Below, piece after piece: positions 45,553 to 57,318 of a DNA stretch of 64,000 bases. This stretch comes from Methanoregulaceae archaeon PtaB.Bin056 (GTDB taxonomy: Archaea > Halobacteriota > Methanomicrobia > Methanomicrobiales > Methanospirillaceae). The stretch spans positions 1-64,000 of the forward strand of contig MVQD01000106.1 in assembly GCA_002067095.1 (NCBI GenBank), given 5' to 3'. The translations under genes and the position numbers were made by a program. Numbering within the stretch: the stretch's first letter is position 1; each line of letters begins with the position of its first letter. Under the pieces are notes generated by a model. That model saw nothing but the letters and a program-made list of their open reading frames with translations, did no database searches and had not been told where the DNA came from.

Positions 45553-47095
45553 CGGATCACCTTCTTCTTCCTGAGAAGCCTGTGATAGGTGACGGCAAAC
45601 CGGTGGGCCTCGTCGCGTATCTCCTGGAGGAAGAGGGAGGCCCTCTCCTGCTTTCTGACCGGCAGGGGGTGTGCGGAGCCCGGGACATAGATCTCCTCCT
45701 CCCTCTTGGCAAGTGCGATCACAGGGATCGCGAGCCCCATGGATTTCAGGGCGGAATGTGCAGCACTGAGCTGGGCCTTTCCTCCGTCTACCACGACGAG
45801 GTCGGGAAGCGGATCCCCTTCTTCCGAGAGACGCCTGTACCTGCGTGTCACCACCTCGCCGATTGCACGCGGGTCATCGATCCCCTCAACAGTTTTGATC
45901 CGGAACCGCCGGTAGTTCCGCTTGTCGGGGCGGGCGTCCCGGAACTGGACCATCGATCCAACCACCTCGGTCCCCGCGAGGTGCGAGATATCGAAACACT
46001 CGATCACCCGGGGCAGGTCGTCCATGGCAAGCTTCTCGCGGAGCTCTTCGAGCGTGATCTCGTCCCCGAAATGTGCGATCTCGATGTTTTTCCTGACAAG
46101 CGAGAGGAGGCGGCGCTTGGCACCTATCCGTGGCACGGTGACGGCCACCTTACGCCCCTTCTGGAGGGAGAGAAACTCGCAGACATCCGTGCCGACCTCG
46201 ACAGGGAGGATGAGTTCTCCCGGGGGGGCGTGCGCCGAGTAGTACTGGACAAGAAACTCCTCGAGGAACTCCTCGCCCTCGTCAAAGACAAACTCCTTCT
46301 TGTTGACAAGGGTGCCACGGTGGACATTGAAGAGCATCAGGTAGACGCGTCCCTCGTGGACCAGGAAATTGATGATGTCCTCGTCGGTCTCGGTCTTTCG
46401 TGCCATGTCCTGCCTGCAAGAGAGGTGTTCCAGGGCATGGACCTGGTCGCGGAGGAGGAGCGCCCTCTCGTACTCGTGCGTTCTCGATCTCTCTTCCATC
46501 TCTTCTTTCAGTGCCCGGATGATCTCCGGCGTGTTGCCCTTCAGGACAAGTGATGCCTGCCGGACCAGCGCGGCGTATTCGTCGATGCCGATCGCCCCCT
46601 TGCAGGGCGCACTGCAGGTCCCAAGCGACGCGCGGAGGCACCCACGGCGGGTGATGCTCTTGCAGCTCCGGAGGCGGAACGTCTTTTTCACGACCGCGAG
46701 CACGTGGTCACGCTCTGCCGCCGAGGTGAACGGCCCGAAGTAGGAGCCGTTCCCGGTCATTCTCCTGGCAATACAGATACGCGGGTAGTCCTCATCGGTC
46801 AGGTGGATGTAGGCGTACTGCTTGGCGTCCTTCAGGTCGATGTTGAAGCGGGGCTGGTGGGTCTTGATCAGGCTGTTCTCAAGGATGAGGGCCTCGACCT
46901 CGTTTGCCGTGACGATGTAGTCAATGTCTCTGACAAGCGTGACGAGGCGCCGGGTCTTCGCATCGAGCCCGCGCTTCTGGAAGTAGCTTGCGACCCTCTT
47001 CTTCAGGTCCTTTGCTTTGCCGACGTAGAGTATTGTTCCCTCGGAGTCCTTGAAGAGGTAGCAGCCGGGGGCGACAGGGAGAGAAGCCGCGAGAT

Positions 47096-47099
<4 letters not shown>
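45549..47099 (-). CDS. uvrC: Excinuclease ABC subunit C, short form
   Basis: The 516-residue protein has the GIY-YIG nuclease (PGCYLFKDSEGTILYVGKAKDLKKRV) that makes the 3' incision. It also has the Cys-rich segment (CLRASLGTCSAPC), the UVR domain near 195-230 and the RNase H-like nuclease with the catalytic Asp (ECFDISHLAGTEVVGSMV; VVDGGKAQLSAA) that makes the 5' incision. It ends at HRLLRKKKVIR. The tandem helix-hairpin-helix region of bacterial UvrC (about 610 residues) is missing. It overlaps uvrA and uvrB by four bases on either side. Confidence 0.97.
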
Positions 47100-49903
<2,804 letters not shown>

Positions 49904-49936
49904 TCGTTCTGTCGCGTGTATGATGTGGATGTGTAT

Positions 49937-49945
49937 CCATATAGG
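49937..49945 (-). promoter_or_regulatory. TATA box of the uvrACB operon
   Basis: On the minus strand CCTATATGG lies 34-42 bases before the uvrA ATG (49903). It is the only TATA-like site in the 50 bases upstream. Confidence 0.55.
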
Positions 49946-50092
49946 GGTGACTCTTGGGGTAGATTGAAGAGACCGCGTCCCTTTTCCCTGGTTACGGACT
50001 GGACCATTCTTATGCAGAATCATGAAATAAACCCCGCACAATCCTCCATCCAGTCCCCATCCCCGGAGAGCAATACGCGACCCTGACGTGAA

Positions 50093-50100
50093 TCTATATA
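50093..50100 (+). promoter_or_regulatory. TATA box of the pyrophosphatase gene
   Basis: TCTATATA (50093-50100) lies about 96-103 bases before the ATG at 50196, giving a leader of about 70 bases. It also makes the open frame that begins at 50088 upstream of the promoter, which argues for 50196 as the true start. Confidence 0.55.
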
Positions 50101-50195
50101 CCGGCCGCCGACTCGATTATATTGGACAATGGGATGAAACCCGCTATGTTGCGGGGATACCACGCAGCCTCCCCTCTCCTCTGGAGAAGACCATC

Positions 50196-51812
50196 ATGAA
50201 GAACGTCTACATCATCGGGCACAGGCAGCCTGATACGGACAGCGTCGCAAGCGTCATCGGGTATGCAGAGTTCCTGAACCTGCGCGAACCGGGCCGTTAC
50301 ATACCCGCAGTCTGTGGACCCCTGAATGCCGAGACCCGGTATGCGCTGGCAGAACTCCGGGTCGATCCCCCGCTCTTTGTCGAGAGCGTTGAGCCGTGCG
50401 TGGGTGACATTCCCGCATTCTACACCCAGCGTGCGCCGGCCGAGATGCCAACCATCGATGTTGCAGCCATGATGGACGAGCAAGAGGTCAGGAACATCCC
50501 GATCGTCGATAAGGAAGCGCGTCTTGTCGGGCTGGTCTCTGAGCACGGTCTTGCCAGGGCATACGTGACCCCCAAGCTCGGGGAACCGCTCACGATCGGG
50601 CCCATCACCGGAGAGACCCTTGCACGGATACTGGATGCACGCATCTGCAACCAGGGGCAATTGACAATCCACGGCAGGGTCTACATCGTCATCGACGCCC
50701 TCCATGTGGCCCTCTCGCGCCTGGCTTCAACCGATGTGGCGATCGTCGGGGACAACGAGCCAACCCAGCTGGCCCTCCTCTCTGCGGGGATTTCGGTGCT
50801 CGTGGTTGCAGAGGGTGCCCCGGTGGGGGAGAGGGTTCTTGAGGCCGCCAGGAAGAACGGAGCCGCAATCCTTTCCACTCCCCTTGACGCGTTCTCCGTC
50901 GGGAGGATGATGCACCTCTCGCTTCCGGCAGGAAAAGTCATGGCCACCGACGTTCCGGTGATCAGGCTTGACGACACCCTTGCGGTTGCCAAGAAGATGG
51001 TGACCGACTCCAAGTACCGGACAGCCTGCGTGGTGGACGGAAAAGGTGTCCTCCTCGGCATGATATCGCGCAATACGTTCCTTGACGACGTGCAGAAGCA
51101 GGTCATCCTCCTTGACCACAACGAGTACGCCCAGGCGGTCGAAGGTGTCGAGTCCGCAGAGATCATCGAAGTGATCGACCACCACCGCATCGGAGCTATC
51201 ACCACGCTCAAACCCGTCCGGTTCCAGAACGAGCCGCTCGGATCCACCTCGACGATCATCACGAGGAAGTTCATGGAGTCCGGCACCAACCCCTCGCCAG
51301 GGACGGCAGGGATGCTCCTGGCAGGGATCCTCTCCGATACCCTTGTCCTCAGGATGTCAACCACAGCACCCGAAGATATCGCGGCAGTTGCGTTTCTCGA
51401 GCAGGTCACCGGTCTGGACGCCGGGACGTTTGGGACCGACCTTATCCGGCACGGGATGGACCTCGAGGGCACACCCCTCCACCAGCTCCTCGCGCAGGAC
51501 GTCAAGCGGTACACACTCTTTGGAAAAGAGGTTGTCATCGCCCAGGTGATGACCGCATCGCGGACCTATGCGCAGGAGCATGGAACAAAGATACGGGCGG
51601 AACTGGAGAAGTTGAGGCGGGGACAATCAGTCGACCTGTACATGGTGCTCTTCACCGATATCATCGGGAACCACAGCGACCTGTTTGCGGCAGGGGATCA
51701 CGGGATCCTGAATGCCCTTGGGTACGAATCGCAGCCTGTCGCGCTCCCAGGTGTCATGTCAAGGAAGAAGGACTTCCTGCCGGTGTTCGGCGGCAGGCTG
51801 AGGGATCTATAA
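50196..51812 (+). CDS. ppaC: CBS/DRTGG-containing family II inorganic pyrophosphatase
   Basis: The 538-residue protein starts MKNVYIIGHRQPDTDSVASVIGYAEFL, the DHH-superfamily N-terminus with metal-binding His and Asp residues. Two CBS domains (about 60-115 and 250-300) flank a DRTGG-like domain (about 118-230). The catalytic second half has IEVIDHHRIGAITTL and the C-terminal DHHA2 domain ending SRKKDFLPVFGG. Family II enzymes hydrolyse pyrophosphate with Mn or Co, and the CBS insert confers AMP/ADP inhibition and diadenosine polyphosphate activation in relatives. It is divergent from uvrA. Confidence 0.95.
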   Translation: MKNVYIIGHRQPDTDSVASVIGYAEFLNLREPGRYIPAVCGPLNAETRYALAELRVDPPLFVESVEPCVGDIPAFYTQRAPAEMPTIDVAAMMDEQEVRNIPIVDKEARLVGLVSEHGLARAYVTPKLGEPLTIGPITGETLARILDARICNQGQLTIHGRVYIVIDALHVALSRLASTDVAIVGDNEPTQLALLSAGISVLVVAEGAPVGERVLEAARKNGAAILSTPLDAFSVGRMMHLSLPAGKVMATDVPVIRLDDTLAVAKKMVTDSKYRTACVVDGKGVLLGMISRNTFLDDVQKQVILLDHNEYAQAVEGVESAEIIEVIDHHRIGAITTLKPVRFQNEPLGSTSTIITRKFMESGTNPSPGTAGMLLAGILSDTLVLRMSTTAPEDIAAVAFLEQVTGLDAGTFGTDLIRHGMDLEGTPLHQLLAQDVKRYTLFGKEVVIAQVMTASRTYAQEHGTKIRAELEKLRRGQSVDLYMVLFTDIIGNHSDLFAAGDHGILNALGYESQPVALPGVMSRKKDFLPVFGGRLRDL

Positions 51813-51836
51813 CAAGGTTTCCCCTTGTTTTTCCAC

Positions 51837-52115
51837 TCAGTCAGCCTCTTCTTCATCATCGAGTATCTGGAGATCCCACTCCTCTTCGTCAAATGAGATG
51901 GTCCCGGCACCCTCGCATACGGGACAGGGGACCGTTTCAGGAACGCCGTTGCAGGCATCAGGAGGGGTATCCTGGTTTAAGGCTATCTCATCCTCCGTGG
52001 GGATATGGAAATATTTCTTCAGGGTGTGGGATTTCAGCGCCTCGCAGAGCCGGTGCTCCTCGTTTGGGACTGCGCCCGTCCCATTGCAGTGGCGGCAGCG
52101 TAGGAGGATGGTCAT
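51837..52115 (-). CDS. Small DnaJ-type zinc-finger protein
   Basis: The 92-residue protein contains exactly two CxxCxGxG motifs of the DnaJ/Hsp40 type: CRHCNGTG at residues 7-14 and CPVCEGAG near 64-71, separated by about 50 residues. The C-terminus is acidic (DEEEWDLQILDDEEEAD). It has no J domain. It could bind zinc like other small redox or protein-folding helper proteins; the function is unknown. A perfect palindrome GCAGGTACCTGC abuts the start codon. It is convergent with the pyrophosphatase gene, 24 bases apart. Confidence 0.75.
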   Translation of the reverse strand: MTILLRCRHCNGTGAVPNEEHRLCEALKSHTLKKYFHIPTEDEIALNQDTPPDACNGVPETVPCPVCEGAGTISFDEEEWDLQILDDEEEAD

Positions 52116-52304
52116 GCAGGTACCTGCCTGCTCCGTGTTCAGTTTTTTCTGCGCGGATAGGAAATACTATGCCTGGCAAAGTTAATGGTTCTCACCAGGC
52201 CATGGTTTATTCCCTCTTCTCTCTCACAATTCTTGCATGGATAAAATAAAGCCTGCCGAATCATGCCTGGTGGACTCTGAAGCCTGATTAAGACCAAAGG
52301 TGAA

Positions 52305-52313
52305 TTATTTAAG
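52305..52313 (+). promoter_or_regulatory. TATA box of tRNA-Arg
   Basis: TTATTTAAG lies 30-38 bases upstream of the mature tRNA 5' end, a normal position for an archaeal tRNA promoter. Confidence 0.6.
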
Positions 52314-52342
52314 CATACAGGCGAGATAGTTATAGCCAGGTT

Positions 52343-52414
52343 GTCCCGGTAGGGTAGTGGATATCCTAGAAGCCTGCGGAGCTTTTGACCCGGGTTCAAG
52401 TCCCGGCCGGGGCG
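52343..52414 (+). tRNA. tRNA-Arg (GCG)
   Basis: The 72-base sequence folds as a cloverleaf. Acceptor GTCCCGG (52343-52349) pairs with CCGGGGC (52407-52413), with G discriminator. The anticodon arm GAAGC-CTGCGGA-GCTTT gives anticodon GCG (codon CGC), and the T arm is CCGGG-TTCAAGT-CCCGG. CCA is not encoded. The transposase relic begins about 400 bases downstream. Confidence 0.93.
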
Positions 52415-52812
52415 TTGGAACGGAGGGTTCTATGCCCTCCTTTTCGTAATTCCTGTTAGAATAGACGCGCGCGCTTTACTCTAATGTGATAGTGATTGTC
52501 CAGTACTTATTGTTTTTTGTGAGTCCATCAAGGAGCGGGCGTTCACACAAGAGCGGAGGGTCCGGGCCTGCTCCGTCCCGGAGCGATGCGTCTGGTGGAT
52601 AGCGGAAGTGGAAAGATCGGATAAAAGGGTTCTCATTCGAATCCTCTCTGCTGAATCACTCACTCGCCAGGGCAGGACAATCGGGTGCCCTTGCAGGTGC
52701 TGGAGAAGTTCAATTTAATGCCACTGATCACCATGGGGGAGCTGCGCAGGGTTTTGGTCGGCTTAGATAGTCAAGGGGATTTTTTTTCGCTGCGTCAATT
52801 TTATCATACGGG
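52415..52812. other. Gene-poor, AT-rich region after tRNA-Arg
   Basis: About 400 bases with no supported gene. It is lower in GC than the flanks and includes part of a longer open frame from 52685 whose start has no family resemblance. I looked for a repeat of the tRNA 3' end that would mark an attachment site and did not find one by eye. This is plausibly debris of an insertion. Confidence 0.4.
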
Positions 52813-53062
52813 CCGCGCGGAACTCAGAAAGATCTCATGGAAGATCGAGGAATTTCATCGCGGTGTCAAGCAGTTTTATGGAATTGAACGCTGTCAGGCA
52901 AGAAAAAGACAGTCTCAATTCAGCCATATTCTCCTCTCAATACGCGCATTCCTGGTATTTGAAAGAGCACGTCTGACGAATGGTACAAGCTGGTATGAGT
53001 CGAAAATGAGAATACATCGTGCCGCTGTTGTGCAATTTATCGAGAATCCTTCCTTCTTTTAA
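52813..53062 (+). pseudogene. C-terminal fragment of an IS transposase (DDE, IS701/IS4-like)
   Basis: From about 52813 the frame ending at 53062 reads RAELRKISWKIEEFHRGVKQFYGIERCQARKRQSQFSHILLSIRAFLVFERARL and continues GTSWYESKMRIHRAAVVQFI. This is the C-terminal WxIEexHRGxKQxxGxERCQxR block of DDE transposases, containing the catalytic Glu (in KIEEFHRG). The N-terminal half with both catalytic Asp residues is absent, so it is a remnant. The in-frame start at 52685 adds no conserved sequence. Confidence 0.75.
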
Positions 53063-53068
53063 TCTTTT

Positions 53069-53140
53069 ATGATTGTTCATGAAGGGGAGGCTCTCAATTA
53101 TTCAACTGCGTAACTCCTATACGGATTGAATAACAATCAT
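53069..53140. repeat. Imperfect inverted repeat at the end of the transposase relic
   Basis: ATGATTGTT (53069-53077) and TTATTCAA (53098-53105) together form the reverse complement of the contiguous TTGAATAACAATCAT (53126-53140), apart from a 20-base insertion between the two left arms and a one-base overlap. It begins seven bases after the transposase stop, where an insertion-sequence terminal repeat or a terminator would be expected. Confidence 0.35.
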
Positions 53141-53288
53141 GCCTTGTGCTGCGATATGCAGGGAAACTCGATTATTATCATGGACAGGGATCATGGTTGT
53201 ATCCGGGTGAACTGGACCAGACCGGATTCGCGAAGTGAAGAGAGTTCACCGGTATCTGTCGGAATCATACATTCAGGGGGAATCTGAA

Positions 53289-55151
53289 ATGACCCAAAGG
53301 TATCTCTCCCATATCTCTATTCTCATGCTCGTTATTCTGCTCTCGCTAATTATTTCATCAGCATATGCCGACGACCCCGGTAACACCACGACCAGTGCGA
53401 CATGCGTTGATTCCTCAAATATTTCATTCCCCTGCATGTGTGAAAATGCCTCAACACTCCTGACCAGGACTCCCGATGATAATGACGTGCAGAAAGGCCC
53501 TGCTGCCTTTGTGACTGACAACGAGAACGTTACCGGGGGAGTCGAGACCTTGCTGACTCGGGAAGCTTACGATAATATCACCAACGTTTCCCGGAATTAT
53601 TACGAATGCTGGGAGAGGAGCAGGGTGGAACTTGGGTTGCCGAACCTCCTCAACGGGCAATGGTACTATACCTACGAAAATATGACTGCTGCGATGAACG
53701 CAGATCCCAAGTTTGCCAAGGAAGGGGACATCAACACGAGAAAGCTTGAGATTGCAGCGTTCCTTGCAAATGTCGCCCAGGAAACAGGATCAAAAACCGC
53801 CGGCGACCCGTATGGCGGTCCGGGCTGTCAAATCCAGGAAGGCTGGGGTAGTGCCGCCATGAGGTTCAGCAAAGACTTCGGCGAGCCTCCGGTTGAAGGC
53901 GGGGCGGGGTTCTGTGGCAGGGGTCCCCTCCAGCTGACCTACCTTGTGAACTACAGGACCTTCGGTAATGAAACTGGCAAGGGAGATCTCTATTACTACA
54001 ACCCCGACCTCCTGACTATTGAACCGTTGACAGGAATCGGAGCATCACTCTGGTTCTGGAACCATGCTGAGAAAGGCCAGGGCTGGCCCGATACGATTCC
54101 GTTCAAACCTTCGGCGCACGATGTCGTTGTCGGGAAATGGCAGCCGACAGATTTGGATATCGCATGCGGACGATGCTCTGCGAACTTCGGAATCATCATT
54201 AATATAATCAACGGCGGAGTTGAATGCGGCCATACTGATGCAAGGGCGACGCAACGGGTGTCCTACCTGATCGCCATCGCCCGTGAGATGGGAGTGACCA
54301 TTCCCCCTGGGTTTGCCGTTGACTGCGCCGGGCAAAAGAACTTCGCTATATGCCAATCGTATAAACCGCCCAGTGATTCGCCGTCTGAGCAACACGGAGA
54401 CGGTCCGGAAATGTTAATCGCCTCTGCATCGCCGGCTGATCAGACCGTTACCTTCACGTTTGAAGAAAATTTGACTACATATCCGCTCTCAATCCAGTCG
54501 GTCTCCTTCGTCCCGAACCAGCCGGTCTCCGAGACCCAGTGCATCATCGACGATGAAAAGCCGTTGGCCGGGTTCGCCTACAGCGGAGGGCCGGCGGCCT
54601 ACAAGATTATCGAGTTGAACTGGGTCAACCCTTCAGCTATTAAATACGGGACAATCCGTTTCAGCGTGCTCGGGTCATGGCTCCGCGAGAACAAGATCAA
54701 TCCTGCTGATATCGTCATGGTGCGGCAGAATGATTACGCCTGGTCGAAGCTCCCGACTACGTTTGACCACCAGGCCGGAGATGTCTATTATTATTATGCA
54801 ATAACCCCCGGTTTCTCATACTTTGCAGTGACCGGAAAAAAGACTGTACCTGTCACGAATACAGTCACGGAGGTGAGCCCGGCACCTGTTGAGGAGTCCC
54901 GGCAGGACGCTGCGATTGAATCCAACATCCTGATGACAACGATTCCGACCACACTAGCATCGGCATATATTGCCCCTGAAAAGACCGGAACCCCGGTACC
55001 GGCAGCACCGGAACCTGGAATTGCTGAGGGCACCCCGGTGGTGTATTGGGCTGTCCTGTCCGGAGTAATTGTCCTTGTTGCAGCGGTGGCCATACTGGGC
55101 AGGCGCTGGTGGCTGCGCAGGCAGAACCCGAAGCTCTTCGGGAAGGAATAA
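53289..55151 (+). CDS. Membrane-anchored GH19 chitinase-like glycosidase
   Basis: The 620-residue surface protein has a signal peptide (about 8-26). A complete GH19 domain (about 90-346) follows, with [76 protein letters not shown] and [16 protein letters not shown], in the same order as plant and bacterial GH19 chitinases. Glu165 (QETG) and Glu184 (IQEGWG) fit the two catalytic glutamates. A PGF-pre-PGF domain (about 375-515, archaeal surface type) is next, then a Pro/Thr stalk, a transmembrane helix (about 586-605) and a basic tail. GGGGG precedes ATG 53289. GH19 enzymes cut chitin and, in phage lysins, peptidoglycan. The domain may be acquired; the anchor is archaeal. Confidence 0.9.
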   Translation: MTQRYLSHISILMLVILLSLIISSAYADDPGNTTTSATCVDSSNISFPCMCENASTLLTRTPDDNDVQKGPAAFVTDNENVTGGVETLLTREAYDNITNVSRNYYECWERSRVELGLPNLLNGQWYYTYENMTAAMNADPKFAKEGDINTRKLEIAAFLANVAQETGSKTAGDPYGGPGCQIQEGWGSAAMRFSKDFGEPPVEGGAGFCGRGPLQLTYLVNYRTFGNETGKGDLYYYNPDLLTIEPLTGIGASLWFWNHAEKGQGWPDTIPFKPSAHDVVVGKWQPTDLDIACGRCSANFGIIINIINGGVECGHTDARATQRVSYLIAIAREMGVTIPPGFAVDCAGQKNFAICQSYKPPSDSPSEQHGDGPEMLIASASPADQTVTFTFEENLTTYPLSIQSVSFVPNQPVSETQCIIDDEKPLAGFAYSGGPAAYKIIELNWVNPSAIKYGTIRFSVLGSWLRENKINPADIVMVRQNDYAWSKLPTTFDHQAGDVYYYYAITPGFSYFAVTGKKTVPVTNTVTEVSPAPVEESRQDAAIESNILMTTIPTTLASAYIAPEKTGTPVPAAPEPGIAEGTPVVYWAVLSGVIVLVAAVAILGRRWWLRRQNPKLFGKE

Positions 55152-55339
55152 CATTAATATATATTTATGGCCTTTGTCAAGGAATTACCTTTTTTCCCAG
55201 GACACGCCCGCATGGTTGATCAAAAAGCCCTGGATGATCGCCTGAAAATCGGGGAAAATGTCTTCTCCCTTTGCCCCTACCAGAAATTACTAATATTCCT
55301 TTCATGTGACTTCTGCCATATCAGAGTGGTGACCCAACA

Positions 55340-57298
55340 GTGACCGAAGAACAGAAACCCGTATTGATCAGGGAGAAGATTGAGGTATGCGAGCTCGACC
55401 GCGTCCGCCTCGCCCTGATGAACCCCCAGCTGATCGAACAGAAGAAGGAGGAACGTACATTCGATGAATCGGCAAAACCGTACCTCGAACTGACGATGAA
55501 AGACGGAATTGAGACGGTCTGGGACCGCTACGAGATGCAGCAGCCTCCCTGCAAGTACTGCGCATCGGGGCTTTCCTGTAGCCGGTGTGCCATGGGGCCA
55601 TGCCGGATCATTCCTCCCAACCGCATCCGGGGGGTGTGCGGGGCGGATGCGGACCTCATCGTTGCCCGCAACCTCCTTGATACCCTTGCCACCGGGGCCG
55701 CAGCGCACTCGGACCATGGACGGGAGATCGTGCTTACTCTCTATGGGATCGGGAAGGGGACCGTGAAGGACTATGTCATCTCGGACCGGGAGAAGTTGGT
55801 GAGGATTGCCAGTGAGTTCGGGGTGGATACAAAGGGGAGGGATGAACAACAGATCGCAGCCGATCTGGGGCGCGCGATGCTGGAGGAGTTCGGGACAGTG
55901 AAGGACTCTCTCCAGTTCGCTGCAAGGGCTCCATCCTCTACCCGGGGGATATGGGCGAACCTGGGCATCAGCCCGCGAGGCATCGACCGCGAAGTGGTGG
56001 ACGCCATGCACCGAGTACAGATGGGAGTCGGGGCCGATTACCAGAACATTCTCCTGCATGGCCTCAGAACAGCCCTGTCAGACGGGTGGGGCGGCTCCAT
56101 GATGGCCACAGAGATCTCTGATGTGCTCTTCGGCACCCCCGCCCCGAACGAATCCCTCGTCAACCTCGGGGTCGTCAAAAAGGACCACGTGAACATCTCG
56201 CTCCACGGCCACAACCCCATGCTCTCCGAGATGGTGGTGAAGGCGGCAAAAGACCCGGAGGTACTCTCGCTGGTACAGGGAGCAGGAGCAAAGGGGATCA
56301 ACCTGGTCGGGCTTTGCTGCACGGGGAACGAACTCCTGATGCGAAAAGGTATCCCGAATGCCGGCAACCACTTCAACCAGGAGCTGCTGATCGCAACCGG
56401 CGCGCTCGAGGCAATGGTGGTAGACTACCAGTGTATCTTCCCCTCGCTCCCCAGGACGGCAAGCTGCTACCACACTTTCATCATCTCAACGAGTCCGAAA
56501 TCAAAGATCCCAGGGTCATACTACTTTGAGTTCGAACCGGAGACCGCATACGTCACCGCGAAAGCCATCGTGAAGATGGCCGTTGGAAACTTCCGGAACC
56601 GAAACCCTGACCGGGTCTTCATCCCTGTGAAACCCATAAAAGTAACCACAGGCTTCTCGGTCGAGGCCATCAGGGCCGCGCTCGGGGGCACGTTCAAGCC
56701 GCTGATCGACCAGATCGCAAACGGCAACATCAGGGGAGCGGTGGGAATCGTGGGATGCAACAACCCGAAAGTAAAGCACGACTACGGCCATGTTACGCTC
56801 GGCAAGGAGCTGATCAAGCGGGATATCCTCTGTGTCGAGACGGGCTGTGCGGCAATCGCGTCCGGGAAGGCGGGGCTGCTCCAGGCGTCTGCCGCCGCTC
56901 TCGCCGGTTCAGGGCTCAAGGCGGTCTGCGAGTCGCTTGGAATACCCCCTGTCCTGCACATGGGCTCCTGCGTGGACTGTTCACGCATCCTTCACCTCGC
57001 AGCAGAGCTTGGGAACGCCCTGAATGTCGGAATCCACAAGCTCCCCCTCGCGGGTGCCGCACCCGAATGGTACTCCCAGAAGGCTGTCTCGATTGGTTCC
57101 TACTTCGTCGCGTCGGGGGTTTTCACAGTGCTTGGCGTCATGCCCAAGATCTCCGGGAGCCCCCCTGTGGTCTCCCTCCTTACTGAGGGGCTGAAAGGGG
57201 CAGTGAACGCGTCGTTCGCAGTCGAGCCAGACCCCCTGAAAGCCGCGGATCTCATTGCAGATCACATAGAGCGGAAGCGGACCGAACTGGGGATCTGA
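55340..57298 (+). CDS. cooS: Anaerobic carbon monoxide dehydrogenase, monofunctional
   Basis: The 652-residue protein has the N-terminal B/D cluster region with CKYC, CSRCAMGPCRI and CGADADLIVARN. Later come the C-cluster ligand segments LHGHNPMLSEMV, GLCCTGNELL, VGCNNPKV, CVETGCAAIASG and MGSCVDCSR. It oxidises CO to CO2, or reduces CO2, at a [NiFe4S] centre. It starts at GTG 55340 with GGTGA upstream. cooC follows 20 bases downstream. No acetyl-CoA synthase, CooF-type ferredoxin or energy-converting hydrogenase gene is adjacent, so the electron partner is not known. Confidence 0.96.
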   Translation: MTEEQKPVLIREKIEVCELDRVRLALMNPQLIEQKKEERTFDESAKPYLELTMKDGIETVWDRYEMQQPPCKYCASGLSCSRCAMGPCRIIPPNRIRGVCGADADLIVARNLLDTLATGAAAHSDHGREIVLTLYGIGKGTVKDYVISDREKLVRIASEFGVDTKGRDEQQIAADLGRAMLEEFGTVKDSLQFAARAPSSTRGIWANLGISPRGIDREVVDAMHRVQMGVGADYQNILLHGLRTALSDGWGGSMMATEISDVLFGTPAPNESLVNLGVVKKDHVNISLHGHNPMLSEMVVKAAKDPEVLSLVQGAGAKGINLVGLCCTGNELLMRKGIPNAGNHFNQELLIATGALEAMVVDYQCIFPSLPRTASCYHTFIISTSPKSKIPGSYYFEFEPETAYVTAKAIVKMAVGNFRNRNPDRVFIPVKPIKVTTGFSVEAIRAALGGTFKPLIDQIANGNIRGAVGIVGCNNPKVKHDYGHVTLGKELIKRDILCVETGCAAIASGKAGLLQASAAALAGSGLKAVCESLGIPPVLHMGSCVDCSRILHLAAELGNALNVGIHKLPLAGAAPEWYSQKAVSIGSYFVASGVFTVLGVMPKISGSPPVVSLLTEGLKGAVNASFAVEPDPLKAADLIADHIERKRTELGI

Positions 57299-57318
57299 AC
57301 ACATCCACTGGCGGCTTC

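Noticed and set aside
52685-52812. N-terminal extension of the transposase frame
   Set aside because: The translation before RAELRKIS shows no match to the transposase family and no good start; it is treated as noncoding debris.
52415-55151. Possible attachment site at tRNA-Arg
   Set aside because: I looked for a second copy of the tRNA 3' end in the following 3 kb and found none by eye, so no integrative element boundary is claimed.
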